Assembly (NCBI GenBank): GCA_019748095.1
Contig: JAIEQA010000122.1
Coordinates: forward strand, 1 to 40,515
Source of the DNA: Caulobacteraceae bacterium
GTDB taxonomy: Bacteria; Pseudomonadota; Alphaproteobacteria; Caulobacterales; Caulobacteraceae
Reading direction: 5' to 3'
Length of the DNA stretch: 40,515 nt
In this document: one piece after another, positions 9,331 to 17,971 of the stretch
How positions within the stretch are numbered: position 1 is the first letter of the stretch
Layout of the letters: each line of letters begins with the position of its first letter
Program-made: the position numbers and the translations under genes
The notes under the pieces: model-generated
Database searches by the model: none
Told to the model about the DNA's origin: nothing
What the model saw: the letters and a program-made list of their open reading frames with translations, nothing else

Positions 9331-10368
9331 ATGTTCACGCCCATGACGGTCGCGCCTCTGCCCGGACCCGCCGCTGCCCCCATGGTCGACCCGCTGGGTC
9401 GCACCATCGACTATGTGCGCATCTCGGTCACCGACCGCTGCGACCTGCGCTGCACCTACTGTATGGCCGAGCGCCAGACCTTCCTGCCCCGGGCCGAACT
9501 GCTGACGATCGCCGAGCTGGACCGGCTGTGTTCGGTCTTCATCGGTCTGGGCACACGCCGGCTGCGCCTGACCGGGGGCGAACCGCTGATCCGCAAGGGC
9601 TTTCTGGATCTGGTTGCGGGCCTGTCGCGGCATCTGGCGTCCGGGGACCTCGATGAGCTGACCCTGACCACCAATGGCTCGCATCTGGCGGACCACGCGC
9701 AGGCGCTGGCCGACCATGGCGTGCGGCGGATCAATGTCTCGCTGGATACGCTGAACCCCGACGCCTATCGCCGGATCACGAGGGGCGGTGAGCTGGAGCG
9801 GGTGATGGCCGGGCTGGACGCCGCCGCGGCCGCCGGCATCGCGGTCAAGATCAATACCGTGGCCCTGAGGCAGGACAATGCGACCGACCTGCCGGGACTG
9901 GTCGAATGGGCCCATGGCCGGGGGCTGGAGATCACCCTGATCGAGACCATGCCGCTGGGCGAGATCGGGGCCGACCGCACCGGTCAGTACCTGTCCCTCG
10001 GCGAGGTCCGGCAGGCGCTGGAGGGGCGCTGGACCCTGACGCCCCTAGTCCGGCGCACGAGCGGCCCGGCCCGCTATGTCCGGGTCGAGGAGACCGGCGG
10101 CACCCTGGGGTTCATCACCCCCATGACCCACAATTTCTGCGACACCTGCAACCGTATCCGGGTCACCTGCACCGGCCGGCTGTATCCCTGTCTGGGTCAG
10201 GAGACCCATGCCGACCTGCGTCAGGTCCTGCGCGCCGGGCCCGGTGACGGGCCGGTGGTCGAGGCCATTCGCGCCATCGTGGCCAGAAAACCCGGTCGCC
10301 ACGACTTCCGTATCGGGGCCGGACTGGGCCCCTCCGTGGCCCGCCCCATGTCGATGACGGGCGGCTGA
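9331..10368 (+). CDS. moaA: GTP 3',8-cyclase, radical SAM (molybdenum cofactor synthesis)
   Basis: First enzyme of molybdenum cofactor synthesis; it converts GTP to the cyclic intermediate used to make cPMP. The 345-residue product has the radical SAM cluster CDLRCTYC (Cys 37, 41 and 44). It also has [18 protein letters not shown], the [18 protein letters not shown] segment, and the second cluster region [18 protein letters not shown] near the C-terminus. It ends in the conserved double glycine (MTGG). ATG 9331 is chosen; ATG 9343 is equally possible, and a frame-open ATG at 9259 would overlap the preceding gene and add residues unlike the family. moaB follows 24 bp downstream. It probably supplies the molybdoenzyme encoded nearby. 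Confidence 0.95.
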   Translation: MFTPMTVAPLPGPAAAPMVDPLGRTIDYVRISVTDRCDLRCTYCMAERQTFLPRAELLTIAELDRLCSVFIGLGTRRLRLTGGEPLIRKGFLDLVAGLSRHLASGDLDELTLTTNGSHLADHAQALADHGVRRINVSLDTLNPDAYRRITRGGELERVMAGLDAAAAAGIAVKINTVALRQDNATDLPGLVEWAHGRGLEITLIETMPLGEIGADRTGQYLSLGEVRQALEGRWTLTPLVRRTSGPARYVRVEETGGTLGFITPMTHNFCDTCNRIRVTCTGRLYPCLGQETHADLRQVLRAGPGDGPVVEAIRAIVARKPGRHDFRIGAGLGPSVARPMSMTGG

Positions 10369-10392
10369 GACCCCCTGACCGGAGCCCATACC

Positions 10393-10947
10393 ATGTCCGA
10401 CACCCTCCCCGCCCCCGGCGGCCGGCTGCTGACCGACCAGCCCGTCGTCCCGGTCCGGATCGCGGTCCTGACCGTGTCGGACACCCGCGATGAGGACAGC
10501 GACACCTCGGGCGGCATCCTGGCCGAGCGCATCACGACGGCGGGTCATGTCTGTGTCGACAAGGCCATCGTCCCGGATGACATCGCGGCCATTCGCGGCC
10601 GGGTGCGGGACTGGATCGCGGCGGGGGCGGTCGATGTGATCCTGACCACTGGCGGCACCGGCCTGACCGGCCGCGACGTCACGCCCGAGGCGCTGGAGCC
10701 CCTGTTCGACAAACGGATCGACGGCTTTTCCGTCATCTTCCACACCGTCAGCTACCAGACCATCGGCCTGTCGACCCTGCAGTCGCGGGCCACGGCAGGG
10801 ATCATCGACGGCGTCTTCGTCTTCTGTTTGCCGGGTTCGAACGGAGCCGTCCGCGACGGCTGGGACCAGGTGATCCGCTGGCAGCTGGACAGCCGCCACC
10901 GCCCCTGCAACCTGGTCGAGATCATGCCGAGGCTTCTGGAAGTCTGA
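10393..10947 (+). CDS. moaB: Molybdenum cofactor biosynthesis protein B (MoaB/MogA family)
   Basis: A 184-residue protein of the MPT-binding family, which adenylylates molybdopterin or acts in a related step. Motifs: VRIAVLTVSDTRDEDSDTSG at the start, ILTTGGTGLTGRDVTPEALE (the substrate-binding loop) and VFCLPGSNGAVRDGWDQVI. The C-terminal RPCNLVEIMPRL is typical of MoaB proteins. It sits directly after moaA and is likely co-transcribed. Its stop codon lies in the left arm of a 10-bp hairpin. Confidence 0.94.
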   Translation: MSDTLPAPGGRLLTDQPVVPVRIAVLTVSDTRDEDSDTSGGILAERITTAGHVCVDKAIVPDDIAAIRGRVRDWIAAGAVDVILTTGGTGLTGRDVTPEALEPLFDKRIDGFSVIFHTVSYQTIGLSTLQSRATAGIIDGVFVFCLPGSNGAVRDGWDQVIRWQLDSRHRPCNLVEIMPRLLEV

Positions 10948-10970
10948 CGGCGGACCGGGCCCGCCGTCAG
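10944..10970. terminator. Hairpin over the convergent stop codons of moaB and a small minus-strand ORF
   Basis: A perfect 10-bp stem (10944-10953 with 10961-10970) with a 7-nt loop includes the moaB TGA in its left arm and the stop of the minus-strand reading frame in its right arm. There is no T-tract on either side. It is probably a transcript 3'-end structure or a weak bidirectional terminator. Confidence 0.45.
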
Positions 10971-11134
10971 AGGTCCCGGGACCGCAGAACCGCTGCGGCC
11001 GGACGGCGTAACGAGAACGGCAGGTCCGGCGCATAGCCGAAGCGCACGAGAAGATCGACGCGCCTGCCTGTAACGCCGGACAGCGCGATCGACGGTCCGG
11101 TGCCGAGCAGGGCGCGGCGGGTCAGATACGCCAT
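10967..11134 (-). pseudogene. Short reading frame, possible internally deleted Tat-exported nitroreductase-like gene
   Basis: A 55-residue frame starting at ATG 11132-11134 with a good GAGGAG ribosome site about nine bases upstream. The first part, MAYLTRRALLGTGPSIALSG, looks like the start of a twin-arginine signal peptide. The second part, VDLLVRFGYAPDLPFSLRRP, resembles the C-terminal end of Tat-linked nitroreductase-type proteins in this order. Together they suggest a gene that lost its middle. The resemblance is from memory and is weak evidence; a genuine small protein is the alternative. Confidence 0.4.
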
Positions 11135-11305
11135 CCGTCTGTCTCCTCGCCAGCGCTGGACCCACCCTGCCCGATTGGGCCCGGCCAGAAAATCCGCTAG
11201 TGTCCGGAGCGGATGTCATGCGTCCGCCTGTGGCCCCCAACCGGTCCGTCAGGAACGGGATGCTGCATCCGCACGGGCGCAGTGGTTTGCAGGGGAACAC
11301 TGCAG

Positions 11306-12268
11306 ATGCAGAGGCGGCAATTCCTGGGGCGGGGTCTGTTTGCGGCGGCTGCGCTTGTCGCCGGCGGGTTGACCTGGCGCAGCTTTTCCTCGGACCTGAG
11401 CCGCGCCCGGGCCCGGACGCTGGGGCGTAGCCAGACGATCGAAAGCCGGTTCGGCCGGATGGAGTATGCGCAGGCCGGCTCAGGCCCCCCTGTACTCATG
11501 GTCCATGGCACGGGCGGGGGCTTCGATCAGGGACTGGATTTTGCGGCACCCCTGGCGGCGCGCTGGCGCATCATCGCGCCGTCCCGTTTCGGGTATCTGC
11601 GCTCAGCCTTTCCGGACGAGCCTTCGTCGGAGCATCAGGCCGATGCGTTTGTCGACCTGCTCGATGCGCTGGGGATTGAACGCGTGCCGATCATCGGCGG
11701 ATCGGCCGGCGCGCTCCCGGCGCTGCAATTCGCAATCCGTCACCCGGACCGATGCAGCGCTGTTGTGGCGATGGTGCCGGCCGCCCATGCGCCGGGGCGG
11801 CCACCGGTAGAGCCCCCCGATCCGCTCGCCCAGGCAATCATTACCCATGCGCTGAAGTCTGATTTCCTGTTCTGGCTTGGCACGTCGCTGAACGAGGACG
11901 CGATGATCCGCGCCCTCCTCGCAACCGATCCGGGACTGGTGAAGGCCGCCGGTCCGGCCGAGCAGGCGCGCGTCCGGGCCATCCTTCGCAACATCCTCCC
12001 GGTCAGCGCCCGCGCCCGGGGCCTTCTGAACGACGCCCGGCTGGCCTACGAGCCGGCCCCGATGCCGATCGAACGCATCACAGCGCCGACACTGGCCCTC
12101 TCCCTTGAGGACGACCGCTTCCAGACGCTGGCGGCCGCGCAGCATATCGCGAGGACCGTCCCCAGTGCCGAACTGGCCGTGTTTCCGACCGGGGGTCATG
12201 TCTGGGTCGGACGCGAGGCCGAGGTGTTTCAGACGGTCGACCGGTTCCTGTCGCGACACGTCCGATGA
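11306..12268 (+). CDS. Alpha/beta hydrolase with Tat-like N-terminus
   Basis: A 320-residue hydrolase. The start at ATG 11306 is favoured by AGGGGAA eight bases upstream and by the N-terminus [20 protein letters not shown], a twin-arginine-type signal or anchor. An in-frame upstream ATG adds Cys/Gly-rich sequence that looks non-coding. The fold shows [10 protein letters not shown] (oxyanion region), the nucleophile elbow [12 protein letters not shown] with Ser133, a likely acid in [11 protein letters not shown], and the catalytic His in [10 protein letters not shown]. Substrate unknown. Its stop overlaps the start of the next gene (ATGA), so the two are coupled. Confidence 0.88.
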   Translation: MQRRQFLGRGLFAAAALVAGGLTWRSFSSDLSRARARTLGRSQTIESRFGRMEYAQAGSGPPVLMVHGTGGGFDQGLDFAAPLAARWRIIAPSRFGYLRSAFPDEPSSEHQADAFVDLLDALGIERVPIIGGSAGALPALQFAIRHPDRCSAVVAMVPAAHAPGRPPVEPPDPLAQAIITHALKSDFLFWLGTSLNEDAMIRALLATDPGLVKAAGPAEQARVRAILRNILPVSARARGLLNDARLAYEPAPMPIERITAPTLALSLEDDRFQTLAAAQHIARTVPSAELAVFPTGGHVWVGREAEVFQTVDRFLSRHVR

Positions 12269-12666
12269 CCGGACGCCTCCTCACCGCGACAGCCCTCTAC
12301 TTCGGCCTGGTGTTCGCCTTGGGGTTCGTGCTCGGCGCTGTGAGGACCGTGGCCCTGGCGGCTGTCCCCGATGTCAGCCGGCTGCAGGCCGTGGCGATCG
12401 AGGTGCCCGTCATGCTTGCCGTCTCCTGGGTCGCCTGCGCGATCATCACCAGACGGTGTTCAGTGCCGAAGACCGTCCCGGCACGGGCGATGATGGGCGG
12501 CGGTGCCTTTCTTCTGCTCGGGCTTGCAGAACTCATGCTCGCCGTCTGGCTGGCGGGGCTCACACCCGTCGCGCATTTCCGGTCCTACGCCGAACCCAGC
12601 CATGCACTCGGCCTCGCGGCCCAGATCGCCTTCGGGGTGTTTCCGCTGATCCAGCGAGGCCGATAG
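12265..12666 (+). CDS. Small integral membrane protein of unknown function
   Basis: A 133-residue protein with about four hydrophobic segments: residues 7-30, 45-63, 75-95 and 110-128. No motif is recognised. It starts inside the stop of the alpha/beta hydrolase gene (4-bp overlap) and is therefore almost certainly translated with it. It may be a membrane partner of that hydrolase, but nothing in the sequence shows this directly. A tRNA gene follows 12 bp downstream on the other strand. Confidence 0.75.
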   Translation: MTGRLLTATALYFGLVFALGFVLGAVRTVALAAVPDVSRLQAVAIEVPVMLAVSWVACAIITRRCSVPKTVPARAMMGGGAFLLLGLAELMLAVWLAGLTPVAHFRSYAEPSHALGLAAQIAFGVFPLIQRGR

Positions 12667-12678
12667 CGATAACAGGAA

Positions 12679-12755
12679 TGGCGCACCCGAGAGGATTCGA
12701 ACCTCTGACCCCTGCCTTCGGAGGGCAGTACTCTATCCAGCTGAGCTACGGGTGC
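12679..12755 (-). tRNA. tRNA-Arg (anticodon CCG)
   Basis: A full cloverleaf on the minus strand. The 7-bp acceptor stem GCACCCG/CGGGTGC uses 12749-12755 and 12683-12689. The D-arm begins GCTCAGCTGGATAGAGT. The anticodon stem CTGCC/GGCAG encloses the 7-nt loop CTCCGAA (anticodon CCG, reading CGG). The T-arm contains GGTTCGAATCC. A discriminator G and an encoded CCA follow (12679-12682). CGG is a frequent Arg codon in this GC-rich genome. Confidence 0.97.
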
Positions 12756-12887
12756 ATCCGCGTCGGCCTTGCGGCCGGACGAAGGGCCTTACAGCAGGTC
12801 AGCGGCGGCCTCAATCCCGAAAGGCGGGGTGAGGCCATCTCGCGCTCAAGCAGTGAGCGACCGCGTCGCGAGCGTTAGCGCCCTAAC

Positions 12888-13682
12888 TCACTGCGCCAGC
12901 ATGCCGCCGTCGATCCTGAACTCGGACCCGGTGACGAACTTGCTCTCGTCCGAGGCCAGGTAGAGCACACAGTAGGCGACATCGTCGGGCTCGCCGATCC
13001 GCTTCAGCGGAATGCCGCGGGTCAGGCGCTCGTGGGCCTTCTTCTCGTCGCCGCCGGCCATGGCGATGAAGGGGTCGAGGATCGGCGTCTTGATGAAGAC
13101 CGGGTGGACCGAGTTGCAGCGGACGTTCCAGTCCATCTTCGCCGCCTCCAGTGCGATGGTCTTGGTGTACATCCAGACCGCCGCCTTGGTGGCGTTATAG
13201 ACACCCATGCCCGGGGCTGCGGCCAGCCCCGCCACCGACGAGATGTTGATGATCGAGGCCGGGGCCGCCTCGCGCAGGGGCTTCATGGCGTGTTTGCAGC
13301 CCAGCATCACGCTTTCGATATTGATCGCCTGAACCTTGCGCCAGTTTTCCAGCGTGTCGGTCTCGACGAACGCCATGTCGCCGGCGATGCCGGCGTTGTT
13401 CACCAGAATGGAGAGGGACCCCATTTCGGCGACGGCGGCGTCAATCACATCGATCCACGCCTGTTCGTCGGCCACATCGTGGGCATGGGCGAAGGCGGAG
13501 CCGGGGATCTCGGCATTGATGCCGGCCGCCAGGGCCTCGACGCCCGACAGGTTGACGTCGGTCAGGGCGACCTTCGCCCCCTCACGCGCCAGCATCCAGG
13601 CCATGGCCTGACCCAGCCCTCCGGCGGCTCCGGTGATCAGGGCGGTCTTGCCCGCGACGCGGCCTGGTTTACTCATGGTCAT
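12888..13682 (-). CDS. Short-chain dehydrogenase/reductase (classical SDR)
   Basis: A 264-residue NAD(P)-dependent oxidoreductase. It has the cofactor loop TGAAGGLGQ near residue 18, Asp after strand 2 ([10 protein letters not shown], which favours NAD), [10 protein letters not shown], the catalytic Ser in INISSVAG and the YNATK catalytic pair. The C-terminus ends in [15 protein letters not shown], as in most classical SDRs. It resembles cyclic-alcohol or hydroxyacyl dehydrogenases, but the substrate cannot be named. Its start overlaps the stop of the pterin dehydratase gene by 4 bp, and the two form an operon read on the minus strand. Confidence 0.92.
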   Translation of the reverse strand: MTMSKPGRVAGKTALITGAAGGLGQAMAWMLAREGAKVALTDVNLSGVEALAAGINAEIPGSAFAHAHDVADEQAWIDVIDAAVAEMGSLSILVNNAGIAGDMAFVETDTLENWRKVQAINIESVMLGCKHAMKPLREAAPASIINISSVAGLAAAPGMGVYNATKAAVWMYTKTIALEAAKMDWNVRCNSVHPVFIKTPILDPFIAMAGGDEKKAHERLTRGIPLKRIGEPDDVAYCVLYLASDESKFVTGSEFRIDGGMLAQ

Positions 13683-13981
13683 TCCCCTCCCAGGGATGTG
13701 GCGGCGGCGTCGATGAATCGCGCCAGCTCTATGTCGAGATCGGTCACCCCGCCCGCGTCATGGGTGGTCAGCAGGACCTCGACGCGGTTGTAGACATTGG
13801 ACCATTCCGGATGGTGATCCATCGTCTCGGCCTTCAGGGCCACGCGCGTCATGAAGGCGAAGGCGGTGCTGAAGTCGGGGAAGCGCAGGCTGCGGATCAG
13901 CGCGGGCCGGGCCTCGTCGGCGACCTTCCACAACGGCAAGGCGGCGAGGGCGGCAGCGGGATCGATCGGAGAACGGCTCAT
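13679..13981 (-). CDS. phhB: Pterin-4a-carbinolamine dehydratase
   Basis: A 100-residue protein of the PCD/DCoH family, which regenerates the pterin cofactor used by aromatic amino acid hydroxylases. The motif [20 protein letters not shown] contains the conserved HHPEW of the active site, followed by [20 protein letters not shown], which is also diagnostic. No phenylalanine hydroxylase gene lies in the window, so its role here may be another pterin (molybdopterin context included) or a distant phhA. It is the first gene of the two-gene minus-strand unit with the SDR. Confidence 0.93.
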   Translation of the reverse strand: MSRSPIDPAAALAALPLWKVADEARPALIRSLRFPDFSTAFAFMTRVALKAETMDHHPEWSNVYNRVEVLLTTHDAGGVTDLDIELARFIDAAATSLGGE

Positions 13982-14112
13982 GCGTCCGGCCTAGCCCGCG
14001 CACCGGACCGCGACAAGGGTGCAGGCGGCCGGCTCCGGCCCTGTGGCCGTCCGCCGCAGGCGCGACCCAGTCACCCGGTGACGCCGCGTCGTTCCCACGC
14101 TAGACCGCCAGA

Positions 14113-14904
14113 ATGAACGCCCCGAACCCAGCGGAAACCGACACCCCCCCCGGCAAGACCTCGCCCTTCGGCTTCCGCGATGTGGACGCCGGCGAGAAGG
14201 TGCGCATGGTCCGGGGCGTGTTCGACAGTGTCGCCTCCAGCTATGACCTGATGAACGACCTGATGAGCGGGGGCGTGCACCGGCTGTGGAAGGACGCGGC
14301 GGCGGCGCGACTGAATCCCCGTCCCGGCGAGACCATCCTGGATGTGGCCGGCGGCACCGGCGACATGGCCCGGCGCTATGCCAAGATGGCCCGCAGCGCC
14401 CAGCAGCGGCGTGGCGGGGCCGACGCCTCGGTCATCGTGCTGGACTACAATGCCGAGATGATCCTGGCGGGGGTCAACAAGGGCGGCGAGCCCGAGATGA
14501 GCTGGACCGTCGGCGACGCCATGGCCCTGCCCCTGCCGGACGCCTCGGTCGATGCCTATTCGATCAGTTTCGGCATCCGCAATGTCTCGGACATCGCCGG
14601 GGCCCTGAAGGAGGCGCGCCGGGTGGTGAAGCCGGGCGGCCGCTTTATGTGTCTGGAGTTCTCGCGGCCCACGGCCGAGGCGGTGCGCAAGGCCTATGAC
14701 GCCTGGTCCTTCCACGCCATTCCCCGCATCGGCGGCTGGGTGGCGAAGGACCGCGACAGCTACCAGTATCTGGTCGAGAGCATCCGCCGCTTCCCCGACC
14801 AGACGACCTTCAAGGGGATGATCGAGGACGCCGGATTCAGCCGGGTGACGGTCACCAACCTGTCGGGCGGTGTCGCGGCGCTGCATTTCGGGTGGGCGAT
14901 CTGA
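14113..14904 (+). CDS. ubiE: Ubiquinone/menaquinone biosynthesis C-methyltransferase
   Basis: SAM-dependent methyltransferase of 263 residues for the C-methylation step in quinone synthesis. It has the [20 protein letters not shown] segment, the SAM loop [15 protein letters not shown], the [15 protein letters not shown] motif and [13 protein letters not shown], all of which are UbiE signatures. The last bases overlap ubiB by 13 nt. The two-gene unit ubiE-ubiB is usual in alphaproteobacteria, often preceded by mutM/fpg, which is not here. Confidence 0.97.
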   Translation: MNAPNPAETDTPPGKTSPFGFRDVDAGEKVRMVRGVFDSVASSYDLMNDLMSGGVHRLWKDAAAARLNPRPGETILDVAGGTGDMARRYAKMARSAQQRRGGADASVIVLDYNAEMILAGVNKGGEPEMSWTVGDAMALPLPDASVDAYSISFGIRNVSDIAGALKEARRVVKPGGRFMCLEFSRPTAEAVRKAYDAWSFHAIPRIGGWVAKDRDSYQYLVESIRRFPDQTTFKGMIEDAGFSRVTVTNLSGGVAALHFGWAI

Positions 14905-16490
14905 CCGGGCCGTCGTCCTACCGGGTCGCGCCGGCCGCGCCGCCCGCGGTCCCTGTGCGCGATCCCCTGGGTGCGACCTGGCGTCTGCTGCGCTGGGGCG
15001 CGGCCCTGGCGCGGCACGACGCCCTGCTGCCACGCGAGATCACACCCCTGCTGCCGGCCTGGTTCCGGCCTGTCGCCCATTTCGTCCATCTGTTCGCCGG
15101 CAAGGACGGCCGCACCGGACGGCCGGGACAGAGGCTGGGCCGGGCCTTCGAGACCCTCGGGCCCGTCGCGGTCAAGCTGGGTCAGGTGATGGCCACCCGG
15201 GCCGACATCTTCGGCATCGAGTTCGCCCGCGATCTGGGCCGGCTGAAGGACAAGCTGCCGCCCTTCCCGACCGAACAGGCCCGCCGTGAGGTCGAGCGCT
15301 CCATCGGCCGGCCGGTCGAAAGCCTGTTCACCGACTTCGGCGATCCGATCGGGGCCGCCTCCCTGGCCCAGGCCCACCCCGCCTGGCTGGCCGACGGCCG
15401 CAAGGTCGCGGTCAAGGTGCTGCGCCCCGGGGTCGAGCGCCGGGTGGTCAAGGGGCTGGACGCCATGCGGCTGGCCGCCGGTCTGGTGCACCGTCTGGTG
15501 CCCCTGTCGCGCCGGCTGCAGCCCCGCGCCTTCGTCGAGACGGTCGCGCGGTCCATGTATCTGGAACTGGACATGCGGCTGGAGGCGGCCGCGGCCTCCG
15601 AACTGCACGACATCATGGAAAAGGCCCGCGCCGACGGGGCCCATATGTCGGCCCCGAAAGTGATCTGGGACGGCGTCGGCAAGCGCGTCCTGACGCTGGA
15701 ATGGGCCACCGGCATGCCCATGACCGACCCGCTGACGATCGAACAGCCGGGCATGGACATCAACGCCCTGGCCGACAATGTCGTGCGCGCCTTTCTGGTC
15801 CAGGCGCTGGACTACGGCACCTTCCACGCCGACCTGCATGAAGGGAACCTGTTCGCCTATGCCCCGGCCGAGCTGACGGCGGTCGATTTCGGCATCATCG
15901 GCCGGCTGGGCGAGGGCGAGCGACGCTATCTGGCCGAGATCCTGTGGGGTTTCCTGACCCGCGACTATCCCCGCATCGCCCGGGTCCATTTCGAGGCCGG
16001 CTATGTGCCGCCGCACCATTCGGTCGAAGCCTTCGCCCAGGCCCTGCGCGCGGTCGGAGAGCCGGTCATCGGCCGGGCTGCCAGCCAGGTGTCGATGGGC
16101 CGGCTGCTGGGCCAGCTGTTCGAGATCACCGCCCTGTTCGACATGCATCTGCGCCCCGAGCTGATCCTGCTGCAGAAGACCATGGTCTCGGTCGAGGGGG
16201 TGGCCCGCCGGCTGAACCCGGATCACGACCTGTGGTCGGCGGCCCAGCCGGTGGTCGAGCGCTGGATCACCCGCGAACTGGGACCCAGGGCCCAGATCCG
16301 CGACGGCGTGCGCGAGATCCTGTCGGGGGCCCGGGCCCTGTCGCGGCTGGTGCAGGACCCGCCCCGGCCCGAGACGGTGGTGATCGAGCGGGTGCGCACA
16401 CCCCTGTGGCTGGCCGCCGGTGTCGTCGCGGCAACTGTGATGGCCGCCGCCGCCCTGCTTCTGTCGCTTTGGTCGCGGATGGTGGGCTGA
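14892..16490 (+). CDS. ubiB: UbiB/ABC1-family atypical kinase for ubiquinone synthesis
   Basis: A 532-residue membrane-associated kinase-like ATPase needed for ubiquinone synthesis. It starts with GTG at 14892 inside the ubiE gene. Family marks are the KxGQ motif ([17 protein letters not shown]), the Ala-rich loop ([12 protein letters not shown]), [13 protein letters not shown] with the ATP-binding Lys, [11 protein letters not shown] and [14 protein letters not shown], where Asp binds metal. One or two hydrophobic helices at the C-terminus (about residues 500-528) anchor it. In many relatives coaBC follows; here a secreted-protein gene follows instead, 16 bp later. Confidence 0.95.
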   Translation: MGDLTGPSSYRVAPAAPPAVPVRDPLGATWRLLRWGAALARHDALLPREITPLLPAWFRPVAHFVHLFAGKDGRTGRPGQRLGRAFETLGPVAVKLGQVMATRADIFGIEFARDLGRLKDKLPPFPTEQARREVERSIGRPVESLFTDFGDPIGAASLAQAHPAWLADGRKVAVKVLRPGVERRVVKGLDAMRLAAGLVHRLVPLSRRLQPRAFVETVARSMYLELDMRLEAAAASELHDIMEKARADGAHMSAPKVIWDGVGKRVLTLEWATGMPMTDPLTIEQPGMDINALADNVVRAFLVQALDYGTFHADLHEGNLFAYAPAELTAVDFGIIGRLGEGERRYLAEILWGFLTRDYPRIARVHFEAGYVPPHHSVEAFAQALRAVGEPVIGRAASQVSMGRLLGQLFEITALFDMHLRPELILLQKTMVSVEGVARRLNPDHDLWSAAQPVVERWITRELGPRAQIRDGVREILSGARALSRLVQDPPRPETVVIERVRTPLWLAAGVVAATVMAAAALLLSLWSRMVG

Positions 16491-16506
16491 ACCGACCGGA
16501 GCCCGC

Positions 16507-17043
16507 ATGACCCGCTTTCGTACCCTCCCCCTGATCGCCGCCCTCTCCGTTCTGGCCATCGGCCCGGCCCTCGCCCAGTCGGTGCCGCCGGGCCAGACCC
16601 GCGCCCTTGCCCCCTCGGGCGGTGCGGCCGGAACCCTGCCCAACACCTTTGACGGGCCCGTCGCGCCGCCGGTCGCCCCGGTGAGACCGGCGGCCCCGGC
16701 CCGCCAGGTCACGGACGCCGAAATGGCCGAGGCGGCCCTGCGCGCGATCATCGGCCAGATGCAGTCCGGCGCGCTGGATCCGGACCTGTTCACCCCGGAC
16801 CTGGGGCCCCGGCTGCAGGGCCAGATGACGACTTTCGGACCCCTCGTGCAGAGCTTCGGCGCGCTTCGTTCGATCGAGGCCGAGGATACCGCCGGCGATG
16901 GCCCCGGCCAGTACCGCGTGACCTTCGACAAGGCTGTCACCCAGTGGCTGGTGGGTCTCGAGGAGGGCGGGCTGGTCGCGGCCCTGCTGTTCCGCCCGGC
17001 ACCCGAAACGCCGGCCGCCGCAGCCCCGGTGACGCAACCCTAG
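16507..17043 (+). CDS. Secreted protein of unknown function
   Basis: A 178-residue product with a Sec signal peptide (MTRFRTLPLIAALSVLAIGP, cleavage at ALA-QS near residue 25) and a Pro/Ala-rich linker. A compact domain follows that includes MAEAALRAIIGQMQSGALDP and a C-terminal section that reads like an NTF2-like or DUF3887-type fold (LQSFGALRSIEAED, then a YRVTFDKAVTQWLVGL strand set). That fold guess is weak. It is 16 bp after ubiB and its stop overlaps the stop of the convergent TetR gene. Confidence 0.7.
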   Translation: MTRFRTLPLIAALSVLAIGPALAQSVPPGQTRALAPSGGAAGTLPNTFDGPVAPPVAPVRPAAPARQVTDAEMAEAALRAIIGQMQSGALDPDLFTPDLGPRLQGQMTTFGPLVQSFGALRSIEAEDTAGDGPGQYRVTFDKAVTQWLVGLEEGGLVAALLFRPAPETPAAAAPVTQP

Positions 17044-17789
17044 CTGTTGAGCGTCTGGGTCGCGGGTTTCTGGCAGACGGCCCGGAATCCGGCCGCGGCG
17101 AACCGCACCATATAGTCACAGGCCGTTTCCAGATCACCGGACCGGCACCGCCCGTCGGACAGCCGGTCCAGACGTCCGGTCTCGCCGAGCGTCAGGGTCA
17201 GCGCCCCCGACAGATTGTGCCAGCCCCAGTACAGGTCCTCCTCGCGGGCCTCGGGCAGGAGGATGCGGATCAGTTCGATCAGACGCCGGATCGCCGGGTC
17301 GAAATAGCGGGCCATCGTCTCCCCCCCGAAGGCTGGATTGGCATTGGTCTGGGCCACCAGAGCCGAATAGTGTTTCCAGCCTGGCCCGCCTTTCAGCGAC
17401 CACTGGAAGGGGGGCTCCAGAAAGGCGCGCAGCAGCCCCTCCAGCGTCATTGTGCCGGCCCCCTCCTTGCCAGAATGGGCCAGGGCATATCGGTTGATCG
17501 CCTCCACCCGGTCATTGTTCCAGACCTCGGCCCGGCGCAGGAAAACAGCGTCGAACAGGTCGCGCTTGGCCCCGAAATAATAGTGGACCAGGGCCGTATC
17601 GACCCCGGCCTCGCGCGCGACCTCGCGGATGGTGACGCCATAGAAGCCGTGTTTGGAAAACAGGTCCTCGGCGGCGTCCAGAATCGATTCCCGCGTATCG
17701 CCGCCGATCGCCTGCGCCTTGAGCTTGGGCGGACGGCCGCGTCTTGCGGGCGTTGCGGCGACCGGTCGCGAAAGGTCCAGCTTCGTCAT
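17040..17789 (-). CDS. TetR-family transcriptional regulator
   Basis: A 249-residue repressor-type regulator. Residues 34-80 form the TetR DNA-binding domain: TRESILDAAEDLFSKHGFYG, VTIREVAREAGVDTALVHYY and FGAKRDLFDAVF. An unusual basic N-terminal arm (residues 13-25, with RRGRPPK, AT-hook-like) precedes it. The C-terminal part is the ligand-binding domain and ends with a cysteine-containing segment. It is divergent from the TonB-receptor gene, with a 182-bp gap containing a palindrome, and probably controls it. Confidence 0.9.
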   Translation of the reverse strand: MTKLDLSRPVAATPARRGRPPKLKAQAIGGDTRESILDAAEDLFSKHGFYGVTIREVAREAGVDTALVHYYFGAKRDLFDAVFLRRAEVWNNDRVEAINRYALAHSGKEGAGTMTLEGLLRAFLEPPFQWSLKGGPGWKHYSALVAQTNANPAFGGETMARYFDPAIRRLIELIRILLPEAREEDLYWGWHNLSGALTLTLGETGRLDRLSDGRCRSGDLETACDYMVRFAAAGFRAVCQKPATQTLNS

Positions 17790-17859
17790 GGCGGTGAGCT
17801 AGTCACGAAAACCCGCCCGGGTGCAACGGCGCCACAGCGGAGACGGGACCGGCGGCCGG

Positions 17860-17879
17860 ACGACAGCTGTCGTTTGACA
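17860..17879. promoter_or_regulatory. Palindrome and -35-like hexamer between TetR gene and TonB-receptor gene
   Basis: ACGACAGCTGTCGT (17860-17873) is a perfect 14-bp palindrome. It is directly followed by TTGACA (17874-17879), a consensus-like -35 hexamer for the rightward gene, though the -10 at the usual distance is poor. A second overlapping inverted repeat, CTGTC-GTTT-GACAG, spans 17867-17880. This arrangement fits an operator for the divergent TetR protein, but the protein-site link is inferred. Confidence 0.5.
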
Positions 17880-17971
17880 GGAACCGCAAAGGTCGTCAGT
17901 TTCCGTGAAAATCATCGAACGCTGAATAAAAGCGTCGACGGCCTGGAAACAACATTGGGAAGGGGTTTCGC

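Noticed and set aside
7601..9346. 581-codon plus-strand frame across the cytochrome b region
   Set aside because: It crosses the cytochrome b gene and two small genes on both strands. Its composition is Arg/Pro/Gly-rich, without structure.
14760..16940. 726-codon open frame on the minus strand opposite ubiB and its neighbours
   Set aside because: It spans three plus-strand genes with strong family motifs, and its product is a Gly/Gln/Arg-rich repeat-like translation with no fold signs.
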